Assembly (NCBI GenBank): GCA_019694395.1
Contig: JAIBCC010000030.1
Location: forward strand, 1-64,000
Length of the DNA: 64,000 bases
Reading direction: 5' to 3'
From: Pyrinomonadaceae bacterium
GTDB lineage: Bacteria; Acidobacteriota; Blastocatellia; Pyrinomonadales; Pyrinomonadaceae
Positions within the stretch are counted from its first letter, which is position 1, and every line of letters begins with the position of its first letter. Under the pieces are notes generated by a model. The model was not told where the DNA came from and did no database searches. It was given only the letters and a program-made list of their open reading frames with translations. The translations under genes were made by a program, and so were the position numbers. Shown here piece after piece: positions 41,717 to 50,116 of the stretch.

Positions 41717-41742
41717 GTCCCATAAAGGGTCGTTTTTGAAAC
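41717..41742. repeat. 26-bp cassette palindrome (5' end of the array)
   Basis: GTCCCATAAAGGG-TCGTTTTTGAAAC. It is the last copy to the right, 80 bp upstream of the start of gene 41080-41637; beyond it an inverted pair of AGTGGAAAG words (41828-41880) begins. Confidence 0.7.
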
Positions 41743-41905
41743 AAACGAATAATATCACTACTCAAACCGTTTTTATTAATTATTATCAAAAAAAATCCGA
41801 CAGCTTTCACCATCGGACTATTGAGTGAAAAGTAGAAAGTGGAAAGTGGAAAACTTCTGATTAAAACTTTCCACTCTCCACTGTCCGTTTTCCGTTTGTT
41901 AAAAA

Positions 41906-42277
41906 CTAAGCGACATAAGCACCTTTAGCATCCTGCAATTCGGTGTAGTTTTCGCTGACGTTGTTGTTTTTGTAGGTTTCTCGAGCCGCAATATATGCCG
42001 GACTTTCGGCGATCACTTTCAGCTCAGCCGCTTTTGCCGTGTAAGCCGCCGTGTCGTTGATATATTGAGTCGCAAAGTTTTTCATATTATTGACAAAACC
42101 CTGAACATTCGCCAATTCTGCGGCATTTACTACGCCGTTCGCATCCGAAGAAAGCGGCAAAACATACGGTTCATTTCCCGCATCCCGAAACATAATGTTG
42201 ACGGATTTACCTTTTCCTTTGGTTTGCAGATCCAGAACGAGAGCGTCCAATCTATCTTGAAAATCTTGTGCAGTCAT
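41906..42277 (-). CDS. Hypothetical protein with Ala-rich helices
   Basis: 123 aa, ribosome-binding site GGAGAA upstream. N-terminal helix TAQDFQDRLDALVLDLQ, then a helical, Ala/Asn-rich remainder (YINDTAAYTAKAAELKVIAES). No signal peptide. It could be a structural phage or element protein, but nothing proves it. It is divergent from the holin-like gene, with two GCTAAT/ATTAGC palindromes in between. Confidence 0.55.
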   Translation of the reverse strand: MTAQDFQDRLDALVLDLQTKGKGKSVNIMFRDAGNEPYVLPLSSDANGVVNAAELANVQGFVNNMKNFATQYINDTAAYTAKAAELKVIAESPAYIAARETYKNNNVSENYTELQDAKGAYVA

Positions 42278-42312
42278 AATTTAAAAATTCTCCTTTTTGG
42301 TTGATTAAATTT

Positions 42313-42374
42313 GCTAATTTAATTAGCAGAAATCTTATAAGCGATGTTAATATATTAGACAAGCTAATATTAGC
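42313..42374. promoter_or_regulatory. Two GCTAAT...ATTAGC palindromes
   Basis: GCTAATTTAATTAGC (42313-42327) and GCTAATATTAGC (42363-42374), about 49 bp centre to centre, lie upstream of the minus-strand gene 41906-42277. They look like operator sites of a dimeric repressor. Confidence 0.55.
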
Positions 42375-42454
42375 AGTGGTCAGTTATCAGTTATCAGTTA
42401 TCAGAAAAAAGGGAAAGGTTTTATCTGACCACTGACCACTAACCACAAATCACT
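42375..42454. repeat. Heptamer tandem words forming an inverted pair
   Basis: CAGTGGTCAG plus three tandem copies of the heptamer AGTTATC, then after 25 bp CTGACCACTG and further CCACTAA words. The outer parts are reverse complements. Confidence 0.7.
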
Positions 42455-42469
42455 ATCAGGAGATTTATT

Positions 42470-42697
42470 ATGTATCTATATTTAGAAAGTTTAGGCAAGA
42501 ATTTAATTGCTACAATATTAGGATTGTTTTTGTTTAGCGAAGGAGTTTCCGATGGAGTCAGCGAAACGGTTTCTAATATTTCAAATCAGGAACATTCGAC
42601 TTTGTTTTTGATTCTGACGATTACGATTCCCTCAATAATTTCGGCAATCGTGACAATTTCGGTTGAATATTTCAAATACCGAAGCGGGAGAAAATGA
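42470..42697 (+). CDS. Small two-helix membrane protein, holin-like
   Basis: 75 aa, AGGAG 8 bp upstream. Two hydrophobic segments (LIATILGLFLFSEGV; LFLILTITIPSIISAIVTI) and a basic tail (YFKYRSGRK). Size and topology suit a phage holin, and an L,D-transpeptidase-like lysin candidate follows 170 bp later. Assignment is by context only. Confidence 0.5.
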   Translation: MYLYLESLGKNLIATILGLFLFSEGVSDGVSETVSNISNQEHSTLFLILTITIPSIISAIVTISVEYFKYRSGRK

Positions 42698-42868
42698 AAA
42701 GTAAAAAGTAAAAAGTAAAAAATGAATGAGGAAAATAAAAATGAAAACAAATTTATAAATGCGAACTTTACTTCAAATTTGCTCAAAGAAAAATTGTGCA
42801 ATATCTTTCAAAAACTTTCGTGCTTTTTCGTGTTTGTTCGTGGCTCAAAATAATAGGAGAAAATAAAA

Positions 42869-43381
42869 ATGAAAGTTCCAAAAATGACACGCGAAGAAAT
42901 TGAAAAGATCGTCCAAGAATCCGGCGCAGCTTCAAAAGTTGTGATTGTCGGGATTCGCGGCTATTACCGGGATTCGATGGGCAAAGTCGGACAAAATGAC
43001 CGTGGGATTTATGATGATGCGTTATTTGTGATTTCTCCCGAAAAGTTTGAAGCATTTCAAGCCAATGTTGACCCGTCAATTTTTCGGCAGGGAATTGCCA
43101 CGCTCAAAGTTGGAGTTTATCAGGTCGTCAAATGGATTCACAAAAGCAAATATGCCGCTCTGCAAATTGTGAATGATACGGTTACCCGCGATGGCAAGAA
43201 CGGAGAATTCACGGGCAGACACGGCATAAATTTTCATTACGGCTCAGAAACAGAAACTTGGTCAGAAGGATGTCAGACTTTGCCGAAATCAATTTATTGG
43301 ACATTTCTCAATTTGGTTTATGCGGAAATGAACAGATTTCATTTGGATTCGATCCAATATGTTTTGATTGATAATGATTAA
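42869..43381 (+). CDS. L,D-transpeptidase/YkuD-like protein, possible lysin
   Basis: 170 aa. RHGINFHYGSETETWSEGCQTLP resembles the catalytic HGxx...SxGC of L,D-transpeptidase-fold enzymes, with His and Cys present, and QYVLID closes the fold. No signal peptide. Phage-borne members act on cell-wall peptides. It neighbours a holin-like gene, so lysis is a plausible inferred role. A GGAG site precedes the ATG; a half-copy of the 9-mer repeat lies just upstream (42816-42848). Confidence 0.65.
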   Translation: MKVPKMTREEIEKIVQESGAASKVVIVGIRGYYRDSMGKVGQNDRGIYDDALFVISPEKFEAFQANVDPSIFRQGIATLKVGVYQVVKWIHKSKYAALQIVNDTVTRDGKNGEFTGRHGINFHYGSETETWSEGCQTLPKSIYWTFLNLVYAEMNRFHLDSIQYVLIDND

Positions 43382-43490
43382 TAAATTCTCCGTTAATAAA
43401 TCGGATTCGCTCCCCTCAATTCTTTCTGCTTCTCGGTCGCCTTCGCTGTGGGTTTTGTTGCTGGGCGGCTGGGTTGTCTGCTCCGCGCTT

Positions 43491-43613
43491 CGGAGTTAAT
43501 AGTTTTAAAGGCGAGTTTTCAAAACTTGTCTTTTTTATTTTTAAAAGAAAAAACGCCCCTGAAATTATTGAAATTCACAGAAAAGATCATTTCCACCTTT
43601 TTTGCAATTCTCT
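43491..43613 (+). repeat. att copy 3 with adjoining element sequence
   Basis: Starts CGGAGTTAATAG and continues through a mutated terminator hairpin (GGCGAG, ACTTGTC). The following 75 bp (CCCCTGAAATTATTGAAATT, then AGAAAAGATCATTTC) match the sequence after att copy 2 (28980-29075). So copies 2 and 3 share more than the core, hinting at a third, largely lost element. Confidence 0.65.
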
Positions 43614-44106
43614 AATCTCAGAGGCAAGGACTTTCTCCCTAAGTCAAACTTTTTTAATATGGCTATTTGAAAATAAAATTGTATCAATCAAAAAATTTAT
43701 CTCAACAAAGGATATTTAATAAAAAAAATCCCGTTACTTTAATAAACGAGAAAAATCACTGAAAACTGTCATCTATATTTTTTTATTTGGGTAAAATTCG
43801 GAAACTTTCATTTTAGAAGTTTTCGGAAAAAATTAATTGATGGGTGATGATTGGTTAAAGTTTACTCAATATAATCATCAGCAAATTATTCGCGGTTAGA
43901 AATTTTTATTTGATTTTACAGTTCAGGTATAAAACAGGTTGTTTAATCTTTTTTGACTTAAATAATGTCTGCCGAACTCTCCCTCAATTAATTCAAATAA
44001 TTCGGGCTTAGACAAAATATTAATTGCAAACATTTTATCCAAACCCGAATTATTCAAAACCAATTTAAAAAGCTGATCGGCAATTCGACAAAAGTGTCAT
44101 CATACT
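43614..44106. other. Intergenic region, no gene seen
   Basis: About 490 bp of AT-rich sequence between the third att copy and the symporter gene. I see only short frames and no clear promoter or terminator. It may include remnants of a former element. Confidence 0.5.
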
Positions 44107-45585
44107 TTACGCCGAAGCAATTGCATCCTGCCCTGTAACTTCTCTAATTTCCTGCATTTCGGCTTCCCATTCGTGATTGCGGAAAGCACCTTCCCATTTA
44201 GCAATAACGACGGTGGCTAAGCAGTTGCCGATAACATTGATAGCTGTCCGAGCCATATCCATCAATTCATCAACACCTAAAATCAGAATTACGCCTTCAA
44301 CCGGCAGAGAAAAACTGGCGAGAGTTCCGAGCAAAATGACGAGCGATGCACGCGGAACTCCGGCAACTCCTTTGGAAGTCAACATCAGAGTTACAAGCAT
44401 CATAATCTGTTGTCCCCAGGACATTTGAACCCCGGCAGCCTGAGCCACAAAAATTGAAGCTAAAGCCAGATACAGCGTCGTTCCGTCCAAATTAAATGAA
44501 TATCCGGTTGGCAGAACAAAACCGACAATTCTTCTTGGAACGCCAAGTAAGACCAGATTTTCCATCGCTTTAGGTAAAGCAGATTCGCTGGAAGTCGTCG
44601 CAAACGCAATCGAAGCCGGAGTTTTGACTGCATTGAAAAAATCTTTGAGCGGGACTTTGAAAAGTATAGCAATCGGCAGTAAAACAATTAACGCGAAAAC
44701 TATCAATGCGCCGTAAAGTGTTAAAACCAATGCCCCTAAATTTTTCAACACGCCTAATCCCTGTTCGTTATGCGCGATGGTGTAAGCCATTGCCGCCCCC
44801 ACACCAACGGGCGCAAATTTCATCACAAATTCGGTAAAACGAAACATAATATCCGCCAAAGACTCGCACCATTTGACGACTGCTTCGGCTTTTTCTTTAC
44901 CGATGGATGTGACGGCTAACGCAAAAATTACCGAGAAAACCACGATTTGCAGAACATCACCCTCCGCCATTGCTTTGATAATCGAAGTCGGTGAGAGGTG
45001 AGCAATAATGTCTCCGAAAGTTTGTGGTTTTGCAGGAGGATCGGCAGCGGTTAACCCTTTAGCGGCGGCATCAGCGGCATCGGCAGCTTTTTGAGCGGCT
45101 TGGATGGCAACTGCAGAATCTCCGCCCTGCTGAGCCGCTAAATCTTTGGCTTCTTTGGCATAATCTTTAGCACGTTGGGCAAGAACGGCTTTGTCTTCGC
45201 CTTTGGCAATTCCTGCCAATGAAACGCCTTCGCCCGGACGAGTAATATTGACAGCGGCTAAACCGATTATTAAAGCCAAAGTTGTAACGATCTCAAAATA
45301 TAAAAGGGATTTTGCGCCGATGCGTCCGACTTGTTTTATGTCGCCCGTTCCCGAAATTCCAATGACTAGTGTGGCAAAAATCAAAGGAGCAATGATTGAT
45401 TTAATAAGGTTTAAAAAGAGCGTCGAAAGTGAACGGATCAGCGAAAGAATTGTAGCCGTTTCAATTCCAAAAACGGTGTGATTTCCTGAACTTAAATCCA
45501 TTTCACGAATCAGCCAGCCGAGAAAAATTCCCAATACTAAGCCAATCATAATTTTCCAGGTCAGCGAAATTTTCGGTAATTTCAT
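44107..45585 (-). CDS. Dicarboxylate/amino acid:cation symporter (DAACS family)
   Basis: 492 aa, inner membrane. Family motifs: IKSIIAPLIFATLVIGISG, ATTSSESALPKAM (Ser-rich hairpin loop 1), GYSFNLDGTTLYLA, and VILGVDELMDMARTAINVIGN. It would take up glutamate, aspartate or C4-dicarboxylates with protons or sodium. An unusual Ala/Lys/Asp-rich insert of about 70 residues (AQRAKDYAKEAKDLAAQQ and KAADAADAAAKG) lies after helix 3. The gene runs 42 bp downstream of the metal transporter gene on the same strand. Confidence 0.93.
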   Translation of the reverse strand: MKLPKISLTWKIMIGLVLGIFLGWLIREMDLSSGNHTVFGIETATILSLIRSLSTLFLNLIKSIIAPLIFATLVIGISGTGDIKQVGRIGAKSLLYFEIVTTLALIIGLAAVNITRPGEGVSLAGIAKGEDKAVLAQRAKDYAKEAKDLAAQQGGDSAVAIQAAQKAADAADAAAKGLTAADPPAKPQTFGDIIAHLSPTSIIKAMAEGDVLQIVVFSVIFALAVTSIGKEKAEAVVKWCESLADIMFRFTEFVMKFAPVGVGAAMAYTIAHNEQGLGVLKNLGALVLTLYGALIVFALIVLLPIAILFKVPLKDFFNAVKTPASIAFATTSSESALPKAMENLVLLGVPRRIVGFVLPTGYSFNLDGTTLYLALASIFVAQAAGVQMSWGQQIMMLVTLMLTSKGVAGVPRASLVILLGTLASFSLPVEGVILILGVDELMDMARTAINVIGNCLATVVIAKWEGAFRNHEWEAEMQEIREVTGQDAIASA

Positions 45586-45626
45586 CTATTTTTTTTCTCC
45601 AAAAGTTTTTCTATAATCTTAATTAT

Positions 45627-46907
45627 TTATTGATTAAGCTGAAAATAAATCAGCAAAATTGCTGAAATAGTCATCAATAAAAATGTGGCAGTTCCAAAAA
45701 GATTTGACCAGAATTTATTTGTGTATTCGTTCATTATCTTTTTGTTATTGCAGATATGCAAAATGAGCGCGATTAAAATCGGAGCTGTTACGCCATATAA
45801 AACAGCAGTGTAAATCAAGGCTTTAATCGGACTAATACCAATATAGTGCATCAAAAGCCCAAGTATCAACGAAATTATCATCGTGATATAAAAACCTTTG
45901 GCTTCCTGAAATCTTTTGTCTAAACCTTCGTTCCAATCAAAAGTTTCCGCCATCATATAGCTCAATGCACCTGACAGAACCGGAATTGCCAAAAATCCTG
46001 TTCCCAAAACTCCAACTGCAAACAGCGCGTAGGTCAAATTTCCTGCCAACGGACGCAATGCCTGAGCGGCTTGTTCAACCGTGTCAATATTGTGAATGCC
46101 TGCGTTAAAAAGAACTGTTCCGGTGGTTAAAATGATGAAATAAAAGACGATGTTGGTGATAAACATTCCGCCTTCAACGTCTTTCTCCATCAAATTAATT
46201 ACCTTTTTATCAAGAATAATGTGTTTTTGGTGAACTTCTTCAACTTCCATCGAAGTTTGCCAAAAGAACAGATACGGCGAAATAGTAGTGCCTAAAATTC
46301 CCACCAACGCCATATAATAATCCGCCGTATTTTCAAATTTCGGCAAAAAAGTTCCTTTGATAACCGCTGTCCAATCCGTTTGGCTCAAAAACGGAATGAT
46401 AATGTAGCTAAATAAAACAATACACAACCATTTAAGCACAATAGAAATTTTTCGATACGACCAAAAAATGATGCTATACATCAAAATTGCCGTGAACAAA
46501 ATCGAAAATAAAAACGCCGGAACTTGCGGAATTAAAAGATTCCCGACTGCGCCCATTCCCGCAATATCAGCCCCGATATTGAGCGTAATTGAAGGAAAAC
46601 TGACGATCAAAATCAAATAAAGAATTTTTTTAGAATAATAGCGTTTGATTATTCCGGTTAAACCGTGTCCTGTAACTAAACCGATTCTAGCACACATCTC
46701 CTGAATCGAAACCATCAGCGGATATGACACTAATGCAGTCCATAAAAGCGAAGTTCCAAACTTTGCACCCGCTTGTGAATAGGTCGCAATTCCTGAAGGA
46801 TCATCATCGCTCGCACCTGTCACCAATCCCGGACCGAGAGTTTTCCAAAATATTTCTAGTTTCTGGAAAAATTTTGGAGTGTGATTCGCTTTTTTGTTCA
46901 TCTTCAC
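45627..46907 (-). CDS. Nramp-family divalent metal transporter (DPSG type)
   Basis: 426 aa, eleven or so helices. The TM1 metal motif reads DDDPSGIATYSQAGAKFG rather than the canonical DPGN, and TM6 has GTTISPYLFFWQTSMEVEE in place of MPH. This places it in a divergent Nramp-related clade, whose metal choice (Mn, Fe or Mg) cannot be told. Upstream of the symporter on the same strand, so possibly cotranscribed. Confidence 0.88.
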   Translation of the reverse strand: MKMNKKANHTPKFFQKLEIFWKTLGPGLVTGASDDDPSGIATYSQAGAKFGTSLLWTALVSYPLMVSIQEMCARIGLVTGHGLTGIIKRYYSKKILYLILIVSFPSITLNIGADIAGMGAVGNLLIPQVPAFLFSILFTAILMYSIIFWSYRKISIVLKWLCIVLFSYIIIPFLSQTDWTAVIKGTFLPKFENTADYYMALVGILGTTISPYLFFWQTSMEVEEVHQKHIILDKKVINLMEKDVEGGMFITNIVFYFIILTTGTVLFNAGIHNIDTVEQAAQALRPLAGNLTYALFAVGVLGTGFLAIPVLSGALSYMMAETFDWNEGLDKRFQEAKGFYITMIISLILGLLMHYIGISPIKALIYTAVLYGVTAPILIALILHICNNKKIMNEYTNKFWSNLFGTATFLLMTISAILLIYFQLNQ

Positions 46908-46913
46908 AGACTA

Positions 46914-49187
46914 CTAAAATTCAACTCGCATTCCAAACAACGGAATTCTAGTGCCTTCGCCTAAAAATTGCGGAGTGCGGCGAGTAAATTCGTAGTTGAC
47001 TGCGGATTTATAGCTGATCGCAAAAACATTGAACATATCCAAATACGGCGCGATTGACCATTTTTTGAAATCAAATTTTCTCTCGGCGCGAAAATCAATA
47101 TCGTTGTAAGAAGTCATTCGCAGCGCGTTTCGGTCTTGAATGGTTGCCAATCTTTGCAAATAACGAGTCGGATTGGTGGCAAATTGAATCGGTGTGCGTC
47201 TATCATACGGCAAACCCGTTGCGTAACGATATTTTCCCGCCAAAGTGATGCCCCAAATTCGCGTAATTCCAATCGCTGTAAACTGATGCGGACGATCTTC
47301 GTCAGCCGGAAAAGCAAATCCGCCATCGGAAATTCGCCGTTTTGATTGAACGTAGGAATACGAAATTTGCCCCGCCCATTTGCCGCGCAGAGCCTTTTGC
47401 ATAGAAATTTCCACGCCGTTTGCTTCGCCTGAACCCGTGTTCACGTAGTTGAAATTTCCCAAAACGGGCTGAATAACCAAATTATCGTATTGTTTACTGA
47501 AAACTTCCGCCCGAACGCGCAAATCTTCCATTGCCAGCCATTCGATTCCACCCACAACGTGAAAGGCTTTTTGCGATTTCAAATTGCGGTTGGCTGTGGT
47601 CAAAGACATTGTAAAAAGGCTCGGCGTTTGACGATAAAGCCCGGTCGCAAAAGTAATTGCAACTTTATTTGAGGCTTGGAAACGTGCCGAAAGTCTTGGA
47701 CTGCCCAGAGTTTCATCGGTCACGCCGTAACGGTCAAGCCGAATCGAAGGTGTGACGGAAAATTTTGCAGTCGGTCGAAAAGTAATTTGTCCGTAAGCAT
47801 AAGCCGAAGTCGTCGTTCCCAAAATCATCCGGTTCGTCCGATTCGGCGCATTGAATTCTTCCTCCAACGGCGAAAAACCGTTTCCGCTTCTTTCAAAACT
47901 GAAATAATTTGCGTTATCAAAATAAATTCCGCCGCCGACTGCAAGCTGAACTTTTTTGGAAAGCGAGCTGGTCAATTCTTCTTTGAAACCAAATTGCGAA
48001 TCGCGCAAATCACGATTTCTTTGCAAAGTTTGAGCGACATCGAGCCTTTTCAAAGTTCCGTCATTATGCTGAATATTTCCCCAAGCCGTGATTTGCGAAA
48101 GCGTCGAATTGCCGATGGTCGTGCTGAGAGTCGTTCCCAAAATCGCGCGGCGTGAACGGCGATTGGTCGTTAACCTGTCAACGCGGCGATCAGAAGCGGC
48201 GGCTTGCGAAGCATTTAGATCAAAAGATTCAAAAGAGTTAATAGCGGTAAAAGAAAGTTTGTTGCGCGGATTTAAGTCGTAAACGCCTTTGTTGATAAAA
48301 TCCCAGTTGCGCGGTTTGCCAATGTCGCCCAAATTGAGCGTATCGAAAACAACATCAATATAACTGCGCCGAATCGAAGAAACCCATCCGCCTTTTTTCC
48401 CAAACGGCACATCAATACTTCCGCCCGCATTGCCCAAATCGGCAAAGAAAACGCCCTGCACGCGATTGCGGTTCGATTCACGAATGCCGATGTCCAGAAC
48501 CGAAGACATTTTATCGCCGTATCTTGCGCCGAAACCGCCCGCCGAAAAATCCGCCCGGTCAATAATATCGGGAGCTAAAACCGCGCCGCGTCCGCCTTTG
48601 CCGTTGTCGTATTTGTCCGAAAAAAGTGTAAAATCCGCCACCGGAATATTATCAATGAAAACCAGATTTTCCTGAGTCGTCCCGCCCCGCACAATGTAAT
48701 CGGCAAATTCCGCACCAGCAGAAGTTACTGACGGCAAAGAGTTTATTGAACGCAGAATGTCACCGCCGCTGCCGGGAGTGTTGCGGATTTCGTCACGATT
48801 CAAAGAAGTTTGGCTGACCGGCTGTTCATCTGTCGCCGCAAAAACATCGCTTCTGACTTCGACATTTTCATTCGCCAAAACAATTGAAAGTTGGGCGTTT
48901 TGCACAAAAGTCCGATTTGCCGTAATCGTAATTTGCGGAGTCAAAAGCTCGGCAAAACCTTTCGCCGAAAATCGCAGATTATGTTCACCCGCCGGAATTT
49001 CCAGTTTGTAATTCCCGTCCGCATCCGTTTGCGCGTTCGCCGTTCCGCTTGAAACCGTCGCGCCCGAAATCGGCTGACCACTTAATTTTTCGGTAACTTT
49101 ACCGGAAACTGCACCGATTTTTTCCTGACCGAAAGAAAAAGTAATACTTAATAGAACGCAGAAAATTATTAGAAAAGATTTCTTCAT
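46914..49187 (-). CDS. TonB-dependent receptor with carboxypeptidase-regulatory domain
   Basis: 757 aa. Signal peptide ending SFGQ; regulatory domain (GAVSGKVTEKLSGQPISGATV); plug (SLNRDEIRNTPGSGGDILRSI, YIVRGGTTQENLVFIDNIPV); barrel ending GTRIPLFGMRVEF with a terminal Phe. It would import a chelate or nutrient across the outer membrane with TonB energy. The metal transporter gene starts 7 bp beyond its stop on the same strand, so a metal-related substrate is plausible but unproven. Confidence 0.92.
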   Translation of the reverse strand: MKKSFLIIFCVLLSITFSFGQEKIGAVSGKVTEKLSGQPISGATVSSGTANAQTDADGNYKLEIPAGEHNLRFSAKGFAELLTPQITITANRTFVQNAQLSIVLANENVEVRSDVFAATDEQPVSQTSLNRDEIRNTPGSGGDILRSINSLPSVTSAGAEFADYIVRGGTTQENLVFIDNIPVADFTLFSDKYDNGKGGRGAVLAPDIIDRADFSAGGFGARYGDKMSSVLDIGIRESNRNRVQGVFFADLGNAGGSIDVPFGKKGGWVSSIRRSYIDVVFDTLNLGDIGKPRNWDFINKGVYDLNPRNKLSFTAINSFESFDLNASQAAASDRRVDRLTTNRRSRRAILGTTLSTTIGNSTLSQITAWGNIQHNDGTLKRLDVAQTLQRNRDLRDSQFGFKEELTSSLSKKVQLAVGGGIYFDNANYFSFERSGNGFSPLEEEFNAPNRTNRMILGTTTSAYAYGQITFRPTAKFSVTPSIRLDRYGVTDETLGSPRLSARFQASNKVAITFATGLYRQTPSLFTMSLTTANRNLKSQKAFHVVGGIEWLAMEDLRVRAEVFSKQYDNLVIQPVLGNFNYVNTGSGEANGVEISMQKALRGKWAGQISYSYVQSKRRISDGGFAFPADEDRPHQFTAIGITRIWGITLAGKYRYATGLPYDRRTPIQFATNPTRYLQRLATIQDRNALRMTSYNDIDFRAERKFDFKKWSIAPYLDMFNVFAISYKSAVNYEFTRRTPQFLGEGTRIPLFGMRVEF

Positions 49188-49214
49188 TTTGCCTTTTACC
49201 TTTTTACTTTTTAC

Positions 49215-50030
49215 TTACCTGCCCCATTTCAGTTTATTGCGTAAAACCTCAAAATAATTACGGTTGTGCGGTTTGATCAAATTGAGAGTGGTTTTGCTTT
49301 TGGCAACTTTTATAACATCTTGCGTGGTCAATTCAAAGCCGATTTGCCCGTCCAAAGTCAGTGCAACATCTTCGTTATCGGTCTTTAATTTCAGTTCAAT
49401 TTCCGCCGAATCAGGAACGACAATCGGACGGTTTGAAAGCGTGAAAGGACAAATCGGAGTAATCACCACCGAATTCATGGTAGGAAAAACTATCGGTCCG
49501 CCCGCTGAAAGATTGTAAGCCGTTGAACCTGTTGGTGTTGAAACGATCAATCCGTCTGCCCGAAATTCATTGACGTAAAGTCCATCAAGTAAAGTTTCAA
49601 TACTAATAATTCGGGCGAGAGCCGCTTTGTTAATGACTACATCATTCAAAACACGATTTTTCGATTGAACTTTGCCGTTTCGCAAGTGTGTTACATCCAA
49701 AGTCAAACGTTGGTCAGTTTCAAAATTCCCTGCCAAAACCATTTCCAACGCATCATAAAGTTCTTCGATCCGAAATTCGGTGATATAGCCGAGACTGCCG
49801 TAATTGATTCCCAGCACCGGAACATCCAGATTTTGCAGTAACCGCGCGGCAGAAATCATCGTTCCGTCTCCGCCCAAAACAACGGCTAAATCAACATTTT
49901 CAAAATCTTTTTGTTTAGCGGAAATTCCGCGTGTCCCGAGCCAAACAGAAAGCTCGTGGGCTGTTTCGAGAGCTTCGGCGTGATTTGGTTTAACTACAAT
50001 TCCAACTGATTTTATTTGTTTTTCGGACAT
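49215..50030 (-). CDS. nadK: NAD kinase
   Basis: 271 aa. The diagnostic GGDGTMISAARLL, the NYGSLGYITEF segment, NDVVINKAALARI and TPTGSTAYNLSAGGPIV are all present. It phosphorylates NAD to NADP with ATP in the cytosol. Length is typical. It starts 28 bp downstream of the TonB-dependent receptor start region, on the same strand and probably separately transcribed, with TTTTGCC/TTTTTAC words between. Confidence 0.95.
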   Translation of the reverse strand: MSEKQIKSVGIVVKPNHAEALETAHELSVWLGTRGISAKQKDFENVDLAVVLGGDGTMISAARLLQNLDVPVLGINYGSLGYITEFRIEELYDALEMVLAGNFETDQRLTLDVTHLRNGKVQSKNRVLNDVVINKAALARIISIETLLDGLYVNEFRADGLIVSTPTGSTAYNLSAGGPIVFPTMNSVVITPICPFTLSNRPIVVPDSAEIELKLKTDNEDVALTLDGQIGFELTTQDVIKVAKSKTTLNLIKPHNRNYFEVLRNKLKWGR

Positions 50031-50116
50031 TTAGAAAAGTTTTGATAATGATTAACTAATTGAGTGGAAACTGCAAGTATTTTCGAGTGATTAGGATTTC
50101 AAAATAAATTGGCTAA

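Larger units (their letters stand above)
35546..41742 (-). other. Integron-like array: nine same-strand genes separated by 26-bp palindromes
   Basis: Consensus repeat (plus strand): left arm GTCTCAAAAACG, centre GT, right arm CGTTTTTGAGAC. Copies: 35546-35572, about 35581-35600 (partial), 35664-35689, 36759-36784, 37021-37046, 37066-37091, 37114-37138, 37301-37328 (degenerate), 38239-38264, 39036-39061, 39081-39106, 39835-39860, 40281-40306, 40794-40819, 41040-41065 and 41717-41742. Most are exactly 26 bp. All nine genes are on the minus strand, and each stop codon lies within about 30 bp of a repeat, touching or inside it for several. Individual arms vary, but the centre GGTCG is well kept. 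No integrase is nearby. Confidence 0.75.
28927..43536. mobile_element. Genomic island 2, tandem to island 1
   Basis: Runs from att copy 2 to degraded copy 3. Contents: integrase remnant, UmuD-like peptidase, RHH proteins, HNH protein, replication-like protein, RloAB-like pair, a cassette array with 26-bp palindromes, and a holin/L,D-transpeptidase-like pair. The mix suggests a phage- or plasmid-derived element that has accumulated cargo. Confidence 0.65.

Noticed and set aside
35546..41742. CRISPR array
   Set aside because: The 26-bp repeats are separated by whole genes of 200-1,100 bp or by irregular gaps, they vary in sequence, and no cas genes are present.
35546..41742. Classical integron with attC sites
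   Set aside because: The repeats lack the RYYYAAC/GTTRRRY ends and the usual 57-141-bp length, and no intI-like gene is in the window; only the layout is integron-like.
43474..43719. 81-residue plus-strand ORF over att copy 3
   Set aside because: It reads through the degraded tRNA end and terminator; no ribosome-binding site and no family.
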